Assembly: GCA_020444545.1 (NCBI GenBank)
Contig: JAHLKT010000005.1
Coordinates: 62,001 to 126,000 of the forward strand
DNA from: Desulfarculaceae bacterium
Lineage (GTDB): Bacteria > Desulfobacterota > Desulfarculia > Desulfarculales > Desulfarculaceae
Direction of reading: 5' to 3'
DNA length: 64,000 nucleotides
Made by a program: the position numbers and the translations under genes. Numbering within the stretch: position 1 is the stretch's first letter; each line of letters begins with the position of its first letter. The notes under the pieces are model-generated. The model made no database searches. It saw only the letters and a list, made by a program, of their open reading frames with translations, and had not been told where the DNA came from. Of the stretch, positions 39,731-48,881 are shown one piece after another.

Positions 39731-40120
39731 ATGAGCGAAGACATGAACCAGAAAGGCCTGGAGATCAGGCGCGAGGTGCTGGGCCAAAAGTACGTGGACG
39801 CCTCCATCGAGACCAGCCAGAAGCTGGACTTCGGCATGCCCTTGCAGGAGCTGGTCAACAAGTATTGCTGGGCCGAGGTGTGGGGACGGCCGGGCCTGGA
39901 CCGCAAGACGCGCAGCATGCTCAACATCGCCATGATCAGTGCCCTGAACCGGCCCAACGAGGTGAAGATCCACCTGGCCGCCGCCCTGCGTCACGGGTGC
40001 AGCGAGGAGGAGATCATGGAGATCATCCTGCAAATCGCCATCTACTGCGGGGTGCCCGCGGCCATGGTCACCTACAACCTGGCCAAGGAAGTGGTCGCCG
40101 AGCACCGCGCGGCGGATTAG
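39731..40120 (+). CDS. Carboxymuconolactone decarboxylase family protein
   Basis: 129 aa. It has the CMD/AhpD fold pattern: FGMPLQELVNKYCWAEVWGR, LDRKTRSMLNIAMISALNRP, EVKIHLAAALRHGCSEEEIM, then IYCGVPAAMVTYNLAK. The spacing and His of HLAAALRHG match gamma-carboxymuconolactone decarboxylases rather than AhpD, which needs a CxxC pair. With no protocatechuate-pathway gene nearby the true substrate is open. ATAATC at 39653 may be part of its promoter. Confidence 0.85.
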   Translation: MSEDMNQKGLEIRREVLGQKYVDASIETSQKLDFGMPLQELVNKYCWAEVWGRPGLDRKTRSMLNIAMISALNRPNEVKIHLAAALRHGCSEEEIMEIILQIAIYCGVPAAMVTYNLAKEVVAEHRAAD

Positions 40121-40484
40121 GCGCTGTCGGCGAGGGCGGCACTGACCAGACCTTGCGCTAATGGGCGCGGAGGCTGGGGAATCATCGGGAAAGAGGTTTG
40201 GAAGGGAATAAGCCGGGGGAGGGTTCCTGTCCGAATGCCCCCGGACCTCGGCCAAGGCTCCCGCTTCGCCTCCGGAGGCCGAGGACTACGGTCGGGCCGG
40301 CAGCTCTAGTTTTGCATCGCCGCCCGCCCTGATCTCTGTCCGAACCTGCCACGGGCAGACCGCGCGGCAGCTCAGGCCCAAGGCTTCCCGCCCGGTTTTC
40401 TTTCCTTTAAAAACCTCTTCCCAGGCAGGGTCCGGTTACAAACCTGTTCCCGGCATTAAGCGGGACCAGGGAGCCAACCGCTCC
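40121..40484. other. Convergent intergenic region, nothing recognisable
   Basis: 364 bases between convergent genes. I see no gene, RNA or strong terminator. GGGAGCCAACCGCTCCC at 40469-40485 is a weak hairpin at the end of the minus-strand gene. Confidence 0.5.
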
Positions 40485-41639
40485 CTAGCCCAAGGGAGGC
40501 TCTCCCCACACCCGCTCCAGGCCCCTGAGCGATCCCCACAGGTCCGGCTCGGCGTGGGGCTCCAGGGTCAGCACCGGCGCCGGGTCCAGGGAAGCGATGC
40601 GCTCCTTCAGGAATGCCCAGTCCACCACCCCGCAGCCGGGCGGCTGGTGGGTGTCGAAAGTGGCGTCGTTGTCGTGCAGATGCATCTCGCCCAGGTGCGG
40701 CGAGAGCGCCTCCCACCAGGCGGCCAGGGGCGTAGGCGTGAAGCAATGGGCGTGGCCCACGTCCAGGCAGAAGCCCACCGGAGGACCGCCCGCCGCCATG
40801 ATGGCTTGGCGCGCGGCCAGGAGCACGTTGGGCGCGGGCTCGAAGGTGTTTTCCAGGACCAGCTCGCAGCCGCCTTCGCGCAGGCGCGTGGCGATGGGGG
40901 CCAGGCCCCGGGCCAGGCGGGAGCAAAACGCGGGCAGATCGCGGTGGGTGTCGGCCAGATAGCCCAGATGCCCCACCGCGCGCACGGCCCCCAGTATCAG
41001 GGCCCACTCCGCCGCCTGGGATATGCGCCCCAGGCTGGCGGCCGCGATGGCCGGGTCCGGGCTGCCCGGAGCCAGATCCATGAAGGGCAGATGCACCGTC
41101 ACCCGGCGGCCCTTGAGCAGCTCCGCCGCCTGGGCCAGCTCGGCCTCGCCCATCCGGTCCAGGGCCTGGGCGTCGATGCCCACCTCCGGGTTCACGGCCA
41201 AGACCTCCACCAGGGGGCGGTAGCGGCCCAGCAGCATGGTGAGCGGCAGGTTCACCTGCACCGAGGCCAGCCAGGGCCAGGCGCGCCCCTCCCGCGCGGC
41301 GCTCAGCAAGGCCGCCGCCGCCTCGGCCGGGTCGGCCGGGGCCACGGCGTCGCAGCCGGGCATGGCCTGTCCCCATGCCAGGGTGGGGCATGGCAGGACC
41401 TCCAGGGCGCGGGCCTCGCCGGGCTCCAGGCAGAGCAGGGCCACGGGCCTAAGCTCCACCGGGCAGGCCTCCAGCACCAGGCCCAGGCCGTCCAGGGGCG
41501 CGTCCAGGTCCGGGGCGGGCTCTCCCGCCGGACCGATGAACAAGGGCTTGGCCGCGGGCTCCAGGCCCCGGGCCACCCCCGCCGCCCGGGCGCGGGCGCT
41601 TGGCCCCCCGGCCAGCCAGATCACCGGCGCTGGGCTCAT
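40485..41639 (-). CDS. TIM-barrel (xylose isomerase/AP endonuclease 2-like) protein with N-terminal extension
   Basis: 384 aa. Residues of about 115-380 form the sugar-phosphate isomerase/epimerase barrel: PWLASVQVNLPL, VTVHLPFMDLAPGSPD, CELVLENTFEP, PVGFCLDVGHAHCF, EMHLHDNDATFDTHQPPGCG and PVLTLEPHAEPD. These supply the usual Glu, Asp and His metal ligands. The first ~110 residues are an Ala/Pro-rich extension (VIWLAGGPSARARAAG) that I cannot assign. Possible activities include sugar or inositol isomerase, or an endonuclease IV-like activity. Confidence 0.8.
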   Translation of the reverse strand: MSPAPVIWLAGGPSARARAAGVARGLEPAAKPLFIGPAGEPAPDLDAPLDGLGLVLEACPVELRPVALLCLEPGEARALEVLPCPTLAWGQAMPGCDAVAPADPAEAAAALLSAAREGRAWPWLASVQVNLPLTMLLGRYRPLVEVLAVNPEVGIDAQALDRMGEAELAQAAELLKGRRVTVHLPFMDLAPGSPDPAIAAASLGRISQAAEWALILGAVRAVGHLGYLADTHRDLPAFCSRLARGLAPIATRLREGGCELVLENTFEPAPNVLLAARQAIMAAGGPPVGFCLDVGHAHCFTPTPLAAWWEALSPHLGEMHLHDNDATFDTHQPPGCGVVDWAFLKERIASLDPAPVLTLEPHAEPDLWGSLRGLERVWGEPPLG

Positions 41640-41693
41640 TGCCTGGACTCCGGGCGTGTATGCTGGTAAATCAGAGGCACAAGGAGGATGGCT

Positions 41694-42209
41694 ATGCCGG
41701 TCATCGAGTTAAACGTCTCCGATCAGGTCTATCTGCGCTGGCTTGATTTCCGCGCCTCCCAGCAGGCTGCCCGCCTGGAAGAGGCCGGGGTGCTGGGCGA
41801 TTGGGTCTTGGCGGGATTCATGAATCAGGCCAATGATTATCTAAAGTCCGGCGGCCCCCTGGGGGCCGAGGACGCCGACTCCCGCCGTGAGCGCCTGGAG
41901 GCCAAGGCCCGCAACCAGCTGTCCAAGCCTCAGAAGCGGGTGCTGCCCATGTTCGACGAGAACGAAACCGTCACCCTGGCCGAGATCAGCCGGGTGCTGG
42001 GCATCATGCCCGAGGACGGGGCCGCACTCACCGAGCAGTGGGTGGCCGAGGATTTCCTGGCCCCGGCTCCGGAGCGCGACGCCTCGCCCACCTTCACCCT
42101 GGCCCGCTCCTGGCGGGAGCGCAACCTGGCGGCCAACCGCCCCTCGCTGCACGCTCCCCGGCGGCTACATTTTTCCAAAGGCTCCAAACCTGGCCCTAAT
42201 GAGATTTAG
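41694..42209 (+). CDS. Hypothetical soluble protein
   Basis: 171 aa. I chose the second ATG (41694), which has AAGGAGG seven bases upstream; the first ATG touches the ribosome site. The sequence is charged and helical (YLRWLDFRASQQAARLEEAG, EAKARNQLSKPQKRVLPMFD). A central segment, VTLAEISRVLGIMPEDGAAL, resembles a winged-helix or HTH-like fold, a weak resemblance. The tail is basic. No family recognised. Confidence 0.6.
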   Translation: MPVIELNVSDQVYLRWLDFRASQQAARLEEAGVLGDWVLAGFMNQANDYLKSGGPLGAEDADSRRERLEAKARNQLSKPQKRVLPMFDENETVTLAEISRVLGIMPEDGAALTEQWVAEDFLAPAPERDASPTFTLARSWRERNLAANRPSLHAPRRLHFSKGSKPGPNEI

Positions 42210-42229
42210 TCCCGCCCATTAGTTGCCGC

Positions 42230-42355
42230 CTCCGGCACAGTCAGGCGGCGGCAGACAAGGCGCGGGCCAGCGAGTTCCGCAGGCGTATATGTCAATACGC
42301 CGAGGAAACGAGCGCCGCCCGCGACGCAGTATCCCGCCGCCTGGCGAAGCCGGGC
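42230..42355 (+). repeat. Dispersed intergenic palindromic element, long form
   Basis: It contains in order CCGGCACAG, GGCAGACAAGGCG, CAGCGAGTTCCGCAGGCGTA, an inner hairpin (GGCGTAT / ATACGCC), CGAGGAAACGAGCG and GCAGTATCCCGCC. It ends directly at the glgP stop codon. Homologous to 59795-59908 (minus) and, without the inner hairpin, to 2361-2430. Confidence 0.65.
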
Positions 42356-44962
42356 CTAGTCGCTCCAGGCGGCCAGGCCGAGCGCGTACTTGGTGCCCAT
42401 GAGCGGGTGGTAGGGCACCACGCGCACCGCCAGGCCCAGGCGGCCGGTGCTCTGGGCCTTGATGCGCCCCACGAACTCCCAGACTCCGTCGCCCCCTTGG
42501 CCCGGGTCCAGGATATGGGTCAGGCGCTCGGCGAACTCGCCGTCCGCGCCCAGCTGGCCGTAATAGGCGTCCACCGCCACCTCGCCCGGCTGCAAGCCGC
42601 CCAGGCGCACCCTGGCCTTCACCTCGATCTCCTGGCCCCAGACGCTGGTCTCCGGCGCGTCGCTGTACACCGCCTCCACCTTCACCTGGCTCCAGTTCTC
42701 CATGATGCGGCTCACCCAGGCGCCTAGCTCGCGGGCTCCGGTGAACTCCTGGCCCACCAGGCCGTTGTAGCGGCTGGCCGCCGGGAGATAGCCCATCTCC
42801 GCGTAATCCTCCACCTGGCGGTGGCTGTTGAACTCCGGGCACAGGGTGAGGAGGCTCTTTTTCATGTAGGCGATCCAACCCCGAGGCAGGTTCTCGTGGT
42901 CGCGGCGGTAGAACAGGGGGGCCACCTCGTTCTCCAGCAGGCGGTACAGGGCCCGGCCCTCCACCTCGTCCTGGGAGTAGCCCTGGCTGTGCTCCTCGCC
43001 GCGCCCGATGGCCCAGCCCAGGCCGGGCTGGAAGCCCTCGTCCCACCAGCCGTCCAGGATGCTCAGGTGCAGCCCGCCGTTGGCCACCGCCTTCATGCCG
43101 CTGGTGCCGCAGGCCTCCAGGGGCCGCTGGGGGGTGTTGAGCCAAACGTCGGCCCCTTGCACCAAATAGCGGGCGGTGTTTATGTCGTAGTCCTCGATGA
43201 ACACCAGGCGGTCGGCGAAGCGCTTGTCCCGGGTCAGGGCGGCGATGCGCCGGATGAACTCCTTGCCTTCGTTGTCCTTGGGGTGGGCCTTGCCCGCGAA
43301 GACGATCTGCATGGGCCGCTCTGGGTCGTTTAGCATCCGGGCCAGGCGGTCCAGGTCCTGGGTGATCAACACCGCGCGCTTGTAGGTGGCAAAGCGCCGC
43401 GCAAAGACGATGGTCAGGGCCTCGGGATTGAGCACCTCTGCCGCGTGCTTCAGCTCCTCGGCGCTGGCCCCCCGCTTGGCCAGCTGGGCGCTCAGGGTGC
43501 GTCGCAAGAAGTCCACCATCTGGCCCCGGCGGCGCTCCCGCACCCGCCACAGCTCGGCGTCGGGCACCTCGTCGATGGCCTTCCACACCGTCTGGCTGTC
43601 CGGGTCCTCGTGCCAGCCCGGCCCCAGGTAGCGGTAGTAAAGGTAGGCCACGTCGTTGGATATCCAGGAGGGGATGTGCACCCCGTTGGTCACGTGGGTG
43701 ATGGGCAAATCCTCGGTGGGGAAGTGGGGCCACACCCCGGCCCACATGTTGCGGCTCACCTTGCCGTGCAAACGGCTAACCCCGTTGCAAAAGCCGCTGA
43801 GCCGTAGGGCCAGCACGGTCATGCAGAACAGCTCGGACTGGTCCATGGGGTTGATGCGGCCGTAGCCCATCAACACCGGCATGGAGATGCCCAGCTCCTG
43901 CACGTAGCCCTCGAAGTGGCGGCGCACCAGATCGGGCTCGAAGTAGTCGTTGCCCGCGGGCACCGGGGTGTGGGTGGTGAAGCAGTTGGAGGCGCGCACC
44001 ACCTCGCGGGCCTCGTCAAAGCTCAGGCCCTTTTCCGCGCGCAGCTGGCGGATGCGCTCCAGGCTGGCAAAGGCGCTGTGCCCCTCGTTCATATGGATCA
44101 CGTTGGGCTCGATGCCCAGGGCGCTTAACAGGCGCACCCCGCCGATGCCTAAGAGAATCTCCTGGCGGATGCGCATCTGGCGGTCCCCGCCGTAGAGCCT
44201 GTAGGTCACCGACCTCAGCTCGGGCGGGTTGTCCTCGATGTTGGCGTCCATCAGGTACAAGGGCACCCGCCCCACGTTGACCTTCCACACCCGCGCCTTG
44301 AGCGGCTGCCCCTCGATGTTCACCTCGATGGTCAGCTCCGAGCCGTCCTCTTGGCGCACCAGCTCCATGGGCAGGGTCCAGAAGTCGTTGGGGTGATACT
44401 CCTCCTGCTGCCAGCCGTCCGGGTCCAGGTATTGGGTGAAATAGCCCTGGCCATAGGCCAGGCCCACCCCCACCAGGGGCAGGTTCAGGTCGCTGGCGCT
44501 TTTCAGGTGGTCGCCGCTCAGGATGCCCAGGCCGCCGGAGTAGAGCGGCAGGCAGTCGGCCAGGCCGTACTCGGCCGAGAAATAGGCGATGGAGAACTTC
44601 TCTGGCATGCGGCCGTTCAGAAAGGCGCAGCGCTGAGCCCCCAGATAGCCGCGCATCTGGCCCACCACCCGGTCCATCTGAGCCAAAAAGCCGCTGTCAT
44701 TGGCCAGGATTTCCAGGCGCTCCTGGCTCACCTGGTTGAGCATGGCCACCGGGTTGTGCTTGAGATCGGTCCACAGGTGGTGGCCCAGGCGGTTCCACAG
44801 GTCCACCGCCTCGGCGTGCCAGGAGAACCACAGGTTGCCCGCCATCTCGGCCAGGGGCGTCAAGGCCTCGGGCAGATTGGGCTTTATCTTGAAAGTAAGG
44901 CTCGGCCGCAAGGCTCGTCCTCCTGGTTGGGCGTTGTCCGCTGGTTGAGTCGATGCCCTCAA
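42356..44962 (-). CDS. glgP: Alpha-glucan (glycogen) phosphorylase
   Basis: 868 aa, TTG start. It belongs to the GT35 group with a short N-terminus. It opens [20 protein letters not shown]. Mid-protein it has [40 protein letters not shown] and [12 protein letters not shown]. The PLP site is [20 protein letters not shown] with the cofactor Lys. It releases glucose-1-phosphate from glycogen or maltodextrin in the cytoplasm. It is monocistronic. A repeat element touches its 3' end. Confidence 0.95.
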   Translation of the reverse strand: MRASTQPADNAQPGGRALRPSLTFKIKPNLPEALTPLAEMAGNLWFSWHAEAVDLWNRLGHHLWTDLKHNPVAMLNQVSQERLEILANDSGFLAQMDRVVGQMRGYLGAQRCAFLNGRMPEKFSIAYFSAEYGLADCLPLYSGGLGILSGDHLKSASDLNLPLVGVGLAYGQGYFTQYLDPDGWQQEEYHPNDFWTLPMELVRQEDGSELTIEVNIEGQPLKARVWKVNVGRVPLYLMDANIEDNPPELRSVTYRLYGGDRQMRIRQEILLGIGGVRLLSALGIEPNVIHMNEGHSAFASLERIRQLRAEKGLSFDEAREVVRASNCFTTHTPVPAGNDYFEPDLVRRHFEGYVQELGISMPVLMGYGRINPMDQSELFCMTVLALRLSGFCNGVSRLHGKVSRNMWAGVWPHFPTEDLPITHVTNGVHIPSWISNDVAYLYYRYLGPGWHEDPDSQTVWKAIDEVPDAELWRVRERRRGQMVDFLRRTLSAQLAKRGASAEELKHAAEVLNPEALTIVFARRFATYKRAVLITQDLDRLARMLNDPERPMQIVFAGKAHPKDNEGKEFIRRIAALTRDKRFADRLVFIEDYDINTARYLVQGADVWLNTPQRPLEACGTSGMKAVANGGLHLSILDGWWDEGFQPGLGWAIGRGEEHSQGYSQDEVEGRALYRLLENEVAPLFYRRDHENLPRGWIAYMKKSLLTLCPEFNSHRQVEDYAEMGYLPAASRYNGLVGQEFTGARELGAWVSRIMENWSQVKVEAVYSDAPETSVWGQEIEVKARVRLGGLQPGEVAVDAYYGQLGADGEFAERLTHILDPGQGGDGVWEFVGRIKAQSTGRLGLAVRVVPYHPLMGTKYALGLAAWSD

Positions 44963-45100
44963 TTGTGACCACGGCCGGGGTAAATAGCAAGGTTTGCTTG
45001 GCCCCGGTGCGCCTGCCCCACGGGGTGTGGTAACTTACTCCCTCGGGCGGTTCGCGGCCCCCATGCCGCCGGAAGTTGTACTCTTGAGAGGGAGACCAGC

Positions 45101-45580
45101 ATGACCCCGGATCAGATGCGCGACAAGGCCAAGGAGCTGTTTCTCAAGCGGATGCACTGTAGCCAGGCCCTGATGATGGTGGGCCAGGAGAAGATGGGCA
45201 TGGAGGACCCGGACATGGTCCGGGCGGTGGGGGCTTTCGGCGGGGGCATCGCCTCCAGCGGCAAGACCTGTGGCATCTTGCTGGGAGCCATCGCGGCGGT
45301 TTCGGCCCGCTACGCCAAGTCCAACCCCGAGGAAAAAGACGACCCCAAGATGTGGCTGCTCAGCTTCAAGCTGATCAAGGCCTTCGAGAAGATGTGCGAG
45401 CCCTACGGCAGCACCAACTGCGCCGACATCGCCAAGGTGGCCTGGAAGGACAAGGATCAGGTCAAGGCCTTCTACGGCCAGCCCGAGAGCCGGCGCATCA
45501 GCGAGTGCGCCATGCTCACCGGCGAGCTGGCCAAGGTGCTGGGCGAGTTGCTGGAGCAGGCCGAGGCCTCGGAAGGCTAG
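45101..45580 (+). CDS. C-GCAxxG-C-C family redox protein (Cys form)
   Basis: 159 aa. The family Cys are at KRMHCSQALMMV (Cys20), SGKTCGILLGAI, STNCADIAKV and SECAMLTGEL. These are the four positions named in C-GCAxxG-C-C. The family is predicted to be redox-active or metal-binding and is common in anaerobes; its function is unproven. GAGAGGGAG precedes the ATG. It is followed 51 bases later by a homologue in which Cys20 is encoded by TGA. Confidence 0.9.
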   Translation: MTPDQMRDKAKELFLKRMHCSQALMMVGQEKMGMEDPDMVRAVGAFGGGIASSGKTCGILLGAIAAVSARYAKSNPEEKDDPKMWLLSFKLIKAFEKMCEPYGSTNCADIAKVAWKDKDQVKAFYGQPESRRISECAMLTGELAKVLGELLEQAEASEG

Positions 45581-45631
45581 GGCGCCCCTCACCGGCTGAT
45601 TGCACACCAGCCCCCCCAAAGGAGCGATGTT

Positions 45632-46111
45632 TTGACACCAGACCAGATGCGGGCCCGCGCCCTGGAGCTGTTCGACAAGCGTTTTACCTGAAGCCAGACC
45701 CTCATGACCGTGGGTCAGGAAAAGATCGGCCAACCCGACCCGGCGGTTATCAAGGCCATGGCCGGTTTCGGCGGCGGCCCCGCCCGCCGGGGCGGGGTTT
45801 GCGGCATCCTGGCCGGGGCGGTGGCCGTGGTGGGGATGCTATACGGCCGGGGCACCCCCGAGGACCAGCTGGACCCCATGCTCTATGAGCTGGACCACAA
45901 GCTGGGCGACCGCTTCGCCGAACTGGTCGGCGCCGGCGGCGGGGTGGACTGCTTCGACATCGTGGGGGTGGATTGGCGCGACGAGGAATCAGTCAAAAAA
46001 TTTTACGATCCCAAGGACCCCCGCCGGGCACGCTGCGCCCCTCTGGTGGGCGAGATGGCCGCCTATCTGGGCGAGGTGCTGGACTCGGTGCGGGAGCGTA
46101 AGGCTTCTTGA
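45632..46111 (+). CDS. C-GCAxxG-C-C family selenoprotein (in-frame TGA at 45689-45691)
   Basis: 159 aa if the TGA is read as selenocysteine (residue 20). The frame starts at TTG 45632, with GGAG seven bases before it, and gives TPDQMRARALELFDKRFT-U-SQTLMTVGQEKIG. That aligns residue for residue with TPDQMRDKAKELFLKRMH-C-SQALMMVGQEKMG of the gene just upstream. The other three family Cys are kept (GGVCGILAGA, GVDCFDIVG, ARCAPLVGEM). Homology continues across the TGA in the same frame on both sides, which a chance stop or frameshift would not give. A naive caller would start at 45704 and lose the redox residue. Confidence 0.85.
45689..45719 (+). promoter_or_regulatory. Putative bacterial SECIS hairpin
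   Basis: Immediately after the TGA, GACCC (45697-45701) pairs with GGGTC (45712-45716) around a 10-base loop with unpaired G and T. Outside an A-A mismatch, CC (45694-45695) pairs with GG (45718-45719). Position and size fit a bSECIS read by SelB, though such hairpins are loosely defined. Confidence 0.55.
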
Positions 46112-46423
46112 ATCGCCGCCCGGCTTTGGGTGGGAAAAAGAAGAAGAGATAGGGAAAGAAAGAGGCGAGTAAGGCGAAAAGCTGCCGGGTGCGGTCCAGG
46201 CTCCCGGGCTGCTTGGCGGCGATGATGCCGGGTCGTCCAAAGAGGTGAGAGCGGCAGACGGGGCTAACCCCAGTCTCCTGTTCGGCGGCTCCGAGGCGGG
46301 CCGATTGCGCGCCGGCGGCGTCTCGGCCTTGGGCCATTGGCGGGGCCGCCTGGCCGCCGTCTTTTCCTTTTTTAAAAACCGTTCTGAAGCGGCCCCAGCG
46401 AACCACCTGATGCGCTGGAGCGC
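46112..46423. other. Convergent intergenic region, nothing recognisable
   Basis: 312 bases between convergent genes. It is purine-rich at 46130-46180 (AAAAAGAAGAAGAGAT), otherwise GC-rich, with a TTTTTTAAAAACC stretch near 46370. I see no gene or clear terminator. Confidence 0.5.
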
Positions 46424-46906
46424 CTAGAGCGCCACCTCCACCATGACCGGCTTCAAGAGCTTCTCCAGCACCTCGGGGCCTACCTCCACCAAAAGCCCCC
46501 GCTTGCCGCCGTTGATGATCAAACGGGGCAGCTCCATAATGCCCTTTTCCACGTACACCGGCAGCTTCTTGCGCTGGCCAAAGGGGCTGATGCCCCCCAC
46601 CTGATACCCGGTGTGGCGCTGGGCATCGCGCTCGGAGCAGGGGTTCACTTCCTTCAGGCCGATCTGGCGGGCCAGGGCCTTGGTGCTCACCTCCTTGTCC
46701 CCGTGCATGAGCACTAGGAAGGGCGCGCCGTCCGGCCCGGCCATTACCAGCGTCTTGACCACCATGTGCTCGTCCACGCCCAGCTGGCGGGCGGCCTCGC
46801 CGGTGCCGCCGTGCTCCACGTAGTCGTAGGGCCGGGGGGTGAAAACCACGCCGGCCCCCTTCAGGGCGTGGAGGGCCGGCGTGGAAGGTATCTTGTTTTT
46901 AGCCAA
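46424..46906 (-). CDS. ybaK: Cys-tRNA(Pro) deacylase YbaK/EbsC
   Basis: 160 aa, TTG start three bases after the stop of the eRF1-like gene. It has the YbaK pattern: STPALHALKGAGVVFTPRPY, VKTLVMAGPDGAPFLVLMHG with the catalytic Lys, GYQVGGISPFGQRKKLPVYV and the terminal ING-GKRGLLVEV. It hydrolyses Cys mis-attached to tRNA-Pro. It is cotranscribed with the eRF1-like gene, another translation-linked protein. Confidence 0.93.
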   Translation of the reverse strand: MAKNKIPSTPALHALKGAGVVFTPRPYDYVEHGGTGEAARQLGVDEHMVVKTLVMAGPDGAPFLVLMHGDKEVSTKALARQIGLKEVNPCSERDAQRHTGYQVGGISPFGQRKKLPVYVEKGIMELPRLIINGGKRGLLVEVGPEVLEKLLKPVMVEVAL

Positions 46907-46909
46907 GGT

Positions 46910-48037
46910 CTAGGCGTAGCGCAGCAGGGCGGCGATTCCGCCCAGCCCGTCCAGGGGCGATTCGCCGTCGATCTGCTCCAGGCGGGCCCCGCCTTGCATG
47001 GCCCCGGCCACGGCCAGGTTCACCACGTCGCTCACCGGGGTCATGGGCTGGTTGCAGATGGGGCAGTCGCCGGCCACGTGGCGCAGACGGCCGCAGGAGG
47101 GGCAGGCCCCGCCAGCGGCGGTGAAGCCGCGCCGCACGAACAGGGTGTGCACCTTGCCCTCGAACAAGGCGCCCAGGGTCTGGTTGAGCCCGGTGGCCGC
47201 CTGGCCGTTGGGCCCCAGGTTGTCGGCCAGCTTGGCCAAGAGGCCCTCCTGGCGCTGGCGGCGGGAGGCCTGCAACACCGTGCGCACCTCGGCGGCCACC
47301 GCCGCCTCGCCCGCGCTCCGGTCCAGGCTGAACACCCCGGCCAGGCGTTCGCTAAGGTAGGGGTGCAAATGCTCGGTCAGCTCGTCGGCGGCGGACTTGA
47401 GCCCGCCCAGCACGATCTGACCCGCCCCTGTCTCATCCATCAGCTCGCGGGCCTTGGCGGCCACGCTGTCCAGATAGCGCGTCCGGGCCTGCTCGGCCTT
47501 GCGCGAAACGTGGCTGTCACCCATGCGGCCCTGGCCGCCGCCTTCGGGGGTGATGGCCTCCTCGCCGTTCATCTCGGCCTCGGCCAGCTCCTTGGCCCCG
47601 CCCAGGAAGCAGGAGAAGAAGCGGGCCTGCTTGCCGTCCAAGATCACCGCCAGGGTGGGCCCCAGGTCGCCGGCCAGGGCGGCCAGGGGCCGGATGTAGG
47701 GCGCGGGGCCGGTCTCCATCAGGTTGGCCACCGGCACCTCCAGGTGCAGGCTCTCGAACAGCCCCGCCGGGGCGCAGGCGAACACGGCCAGGCCCCGGCC
47801 CGGGCTGGCCGGCAGCTGGTCCACCATGCGCTCCACCTTTTCCAAATCCTCGGCCAACTTGGGCCAGTCCGCCGCCGATCCGTTGCTGGTTAGCTGCTGC
47901 TCCTTTTTCCGGGCCAGCTCGCCCAGGGCCAACAAGCGTTGCTCGCGGCTCTGGTCCAGGGCCAGGTAAAGGCTCAGGGTTGGGTTGGGCGTGGTGCGAA
48001 TGGCAGCCAGATCATGCAATTGGCGGTCTGCAAGCAT
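46910..48037 (-). CDS. Bacterial eRF1-like protein (baeRF family) with zinc ribbon
   Basis: 375 aa. The N-terminal half includes NPTLSLYLALDQSREQR and TLAVILDGKQARFFSCFLGG, typical of bacterial/archaeal eRF1-domain-1 homologues. The middle part (YLDSVAAKARELMDETGAGQ then IVLGGLKSAADELTEHLHPY) matches eRF1 domains 2-3, but no GGQ peptidyl-hydrolysis motif is seen. A C-terminal zinc ribbon follows: CPSCGRLRHVAGDCPIC. Members are proposed to act in ribosome rescue or ribosome-associated stress. GGGAG precedes the ATG. It is the first gene of an operon with ybaK. Confidence 0.82.
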   Translation of the reverse strand: MLADRQLHDLAAIRTTPNPTLSLYLALDQSREQRLLALGELARKKEQQLTSNGSAADWPKLAEDLEKVERMVDQLPASPGRGLAVFACAPAGLFESLHLEVPVANLMETGPAPYIRPLAALAGDLGPTLAVILDGKQARFFSCFLGGAKELAEAEMNGEEAITPEGGGQGRMGDSHVSRKAEQARTRYLDSVAAKARELMDETGAGQIVLGGLKSAADELTEHLHPYLSERLAGVFSLDRSAGEAAVAAEVRTVLQASRRQRQEGLLAKLADNLGPNGQAATGLNQTLGALFEGKVHTLFVRRGFTAAGGACPSCGRLRHVAGDCPICNQPMTPVSDVVNLAVAGAMQGGARLEQIDGESPLDGLGGIAALLRYA

Positions 48038-48354
48038 AAAAATCTCCCTCGGTCAGGCTGTGGCCTGCCGTCTGCTCGGCGCGCCGGTACGCGCGGGCGT
48101 TGGGGGATGGCCGCGGGGAGGACCCTCGGCCGACGGGTGGGTGATGAATCCGTCCCAGGGGACAGAACATCGCACCTCCATTTCAGGTGCTCGAACCTTG
48201 CTCTCACATGCCTTGCTTCGTCTTACTTTCAGGATAGCGCCCGGGCCGGGCCGGGGTCAAGAAGTCCGGTCAAGGCGCTTTTCATTGTTTCTAGGAGGAA
48301 AAAGGGATAAAATCTTCGTGTGGTTATCCATTCGTGTCCGGTTGGGAGCCGTGG
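48038..48354. other. Divergent intergenic region
   Basis: 317 bases between the divergent eRF1-like gene and a small hypothetical gene. It must hold both promoters, but I see no near-consensus pair. CGGGCCGGGCCGGGG at 48243-48257 is simple-sequence GC. Confidence 0.45.
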
Positions 48355-48789
48355 GTGAGCATTGATTCCAAAGACTTGCGCAAGGTGTTGAGCATGCACG
48401 CCCGGCGCCTTAGCCGGGAACGCTCCCGGGGCGTGCGCTTCAGTTCGCCGGACGACGAGCTGGCCAGCCCGGTGGAGCAAAGCATCGAGGCCCGCCGCCA
48501 GCAGGTAATGGCCAAGGTCACCGCGGACGTGGTCTCCGGCCTGACCTCCCGCAGCCGTGGCCTGACGCCCGAGATCGACGACCCCCGCGCCCTGGCCCTG
48601 GACCGCCTTTCCCTGGAATACGGCCGCCCGCTCTACGCCGAGGACCTCCCCGGCGGGGGGGTGCGCCTGCTGGTGAGCAGCCCGGATCAAGGCGGCGACC
48701 TGATTCCCTTGTCCGACGCCGAACAGGAAAAATTGGGCCGCCGCTTGAGCCAATTGGAGCAGCAGGTGCGGGCCAGTTTGGCCCCCTGA
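48355..48789 (+). CDS. Hypothetical soluble protein
   Basis: 144 aa from the GTG at 48355, which has GGGAG six bases upstream; an earlier in-frame GTG (48334) lacks one. The N-terminus is basic (MHARRLSRERSRGVRFSSPD). The rest alternates charged helices (VEQSIEARRQQVMAKVTADV) with a short strand segment (PLYAEDLPGGGVRLLVSSPD) and ends in a Gln-rich helix. No family recognised. Confidence 0.6.
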   Translation: MSIDSKDLRKVLSMHARRLSRERSRGVRFSSPDDELASPVEQSIEARRQQVMAKVTADVVSGLTSRSRGLTPEIDDPRALALDRLSLEYGRPLYAEDLPGGGVRLLVSSPDQGGDLIPLSDAEQEKLGRRLSQLEQQVRASLAP

Positions 48790-48881
48790 GCCTCGCTCCG
48801 GCGTGGGATGTTTCCAACCTACCGAATACATTGACGATAATCCCGTGAAAACCGCCTAGGGTTTGGTAGGGGATTAGGGGG

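Noticed and set aside
45704-46111. 135-aa version of the second C-GCAxxG-C-C gene starting at ATG 45704
   Set aside because: It has no ribosome site and removes the redox position. The TTG-initiated frame through the TGA matches its paralogue over the whole N-terminus.
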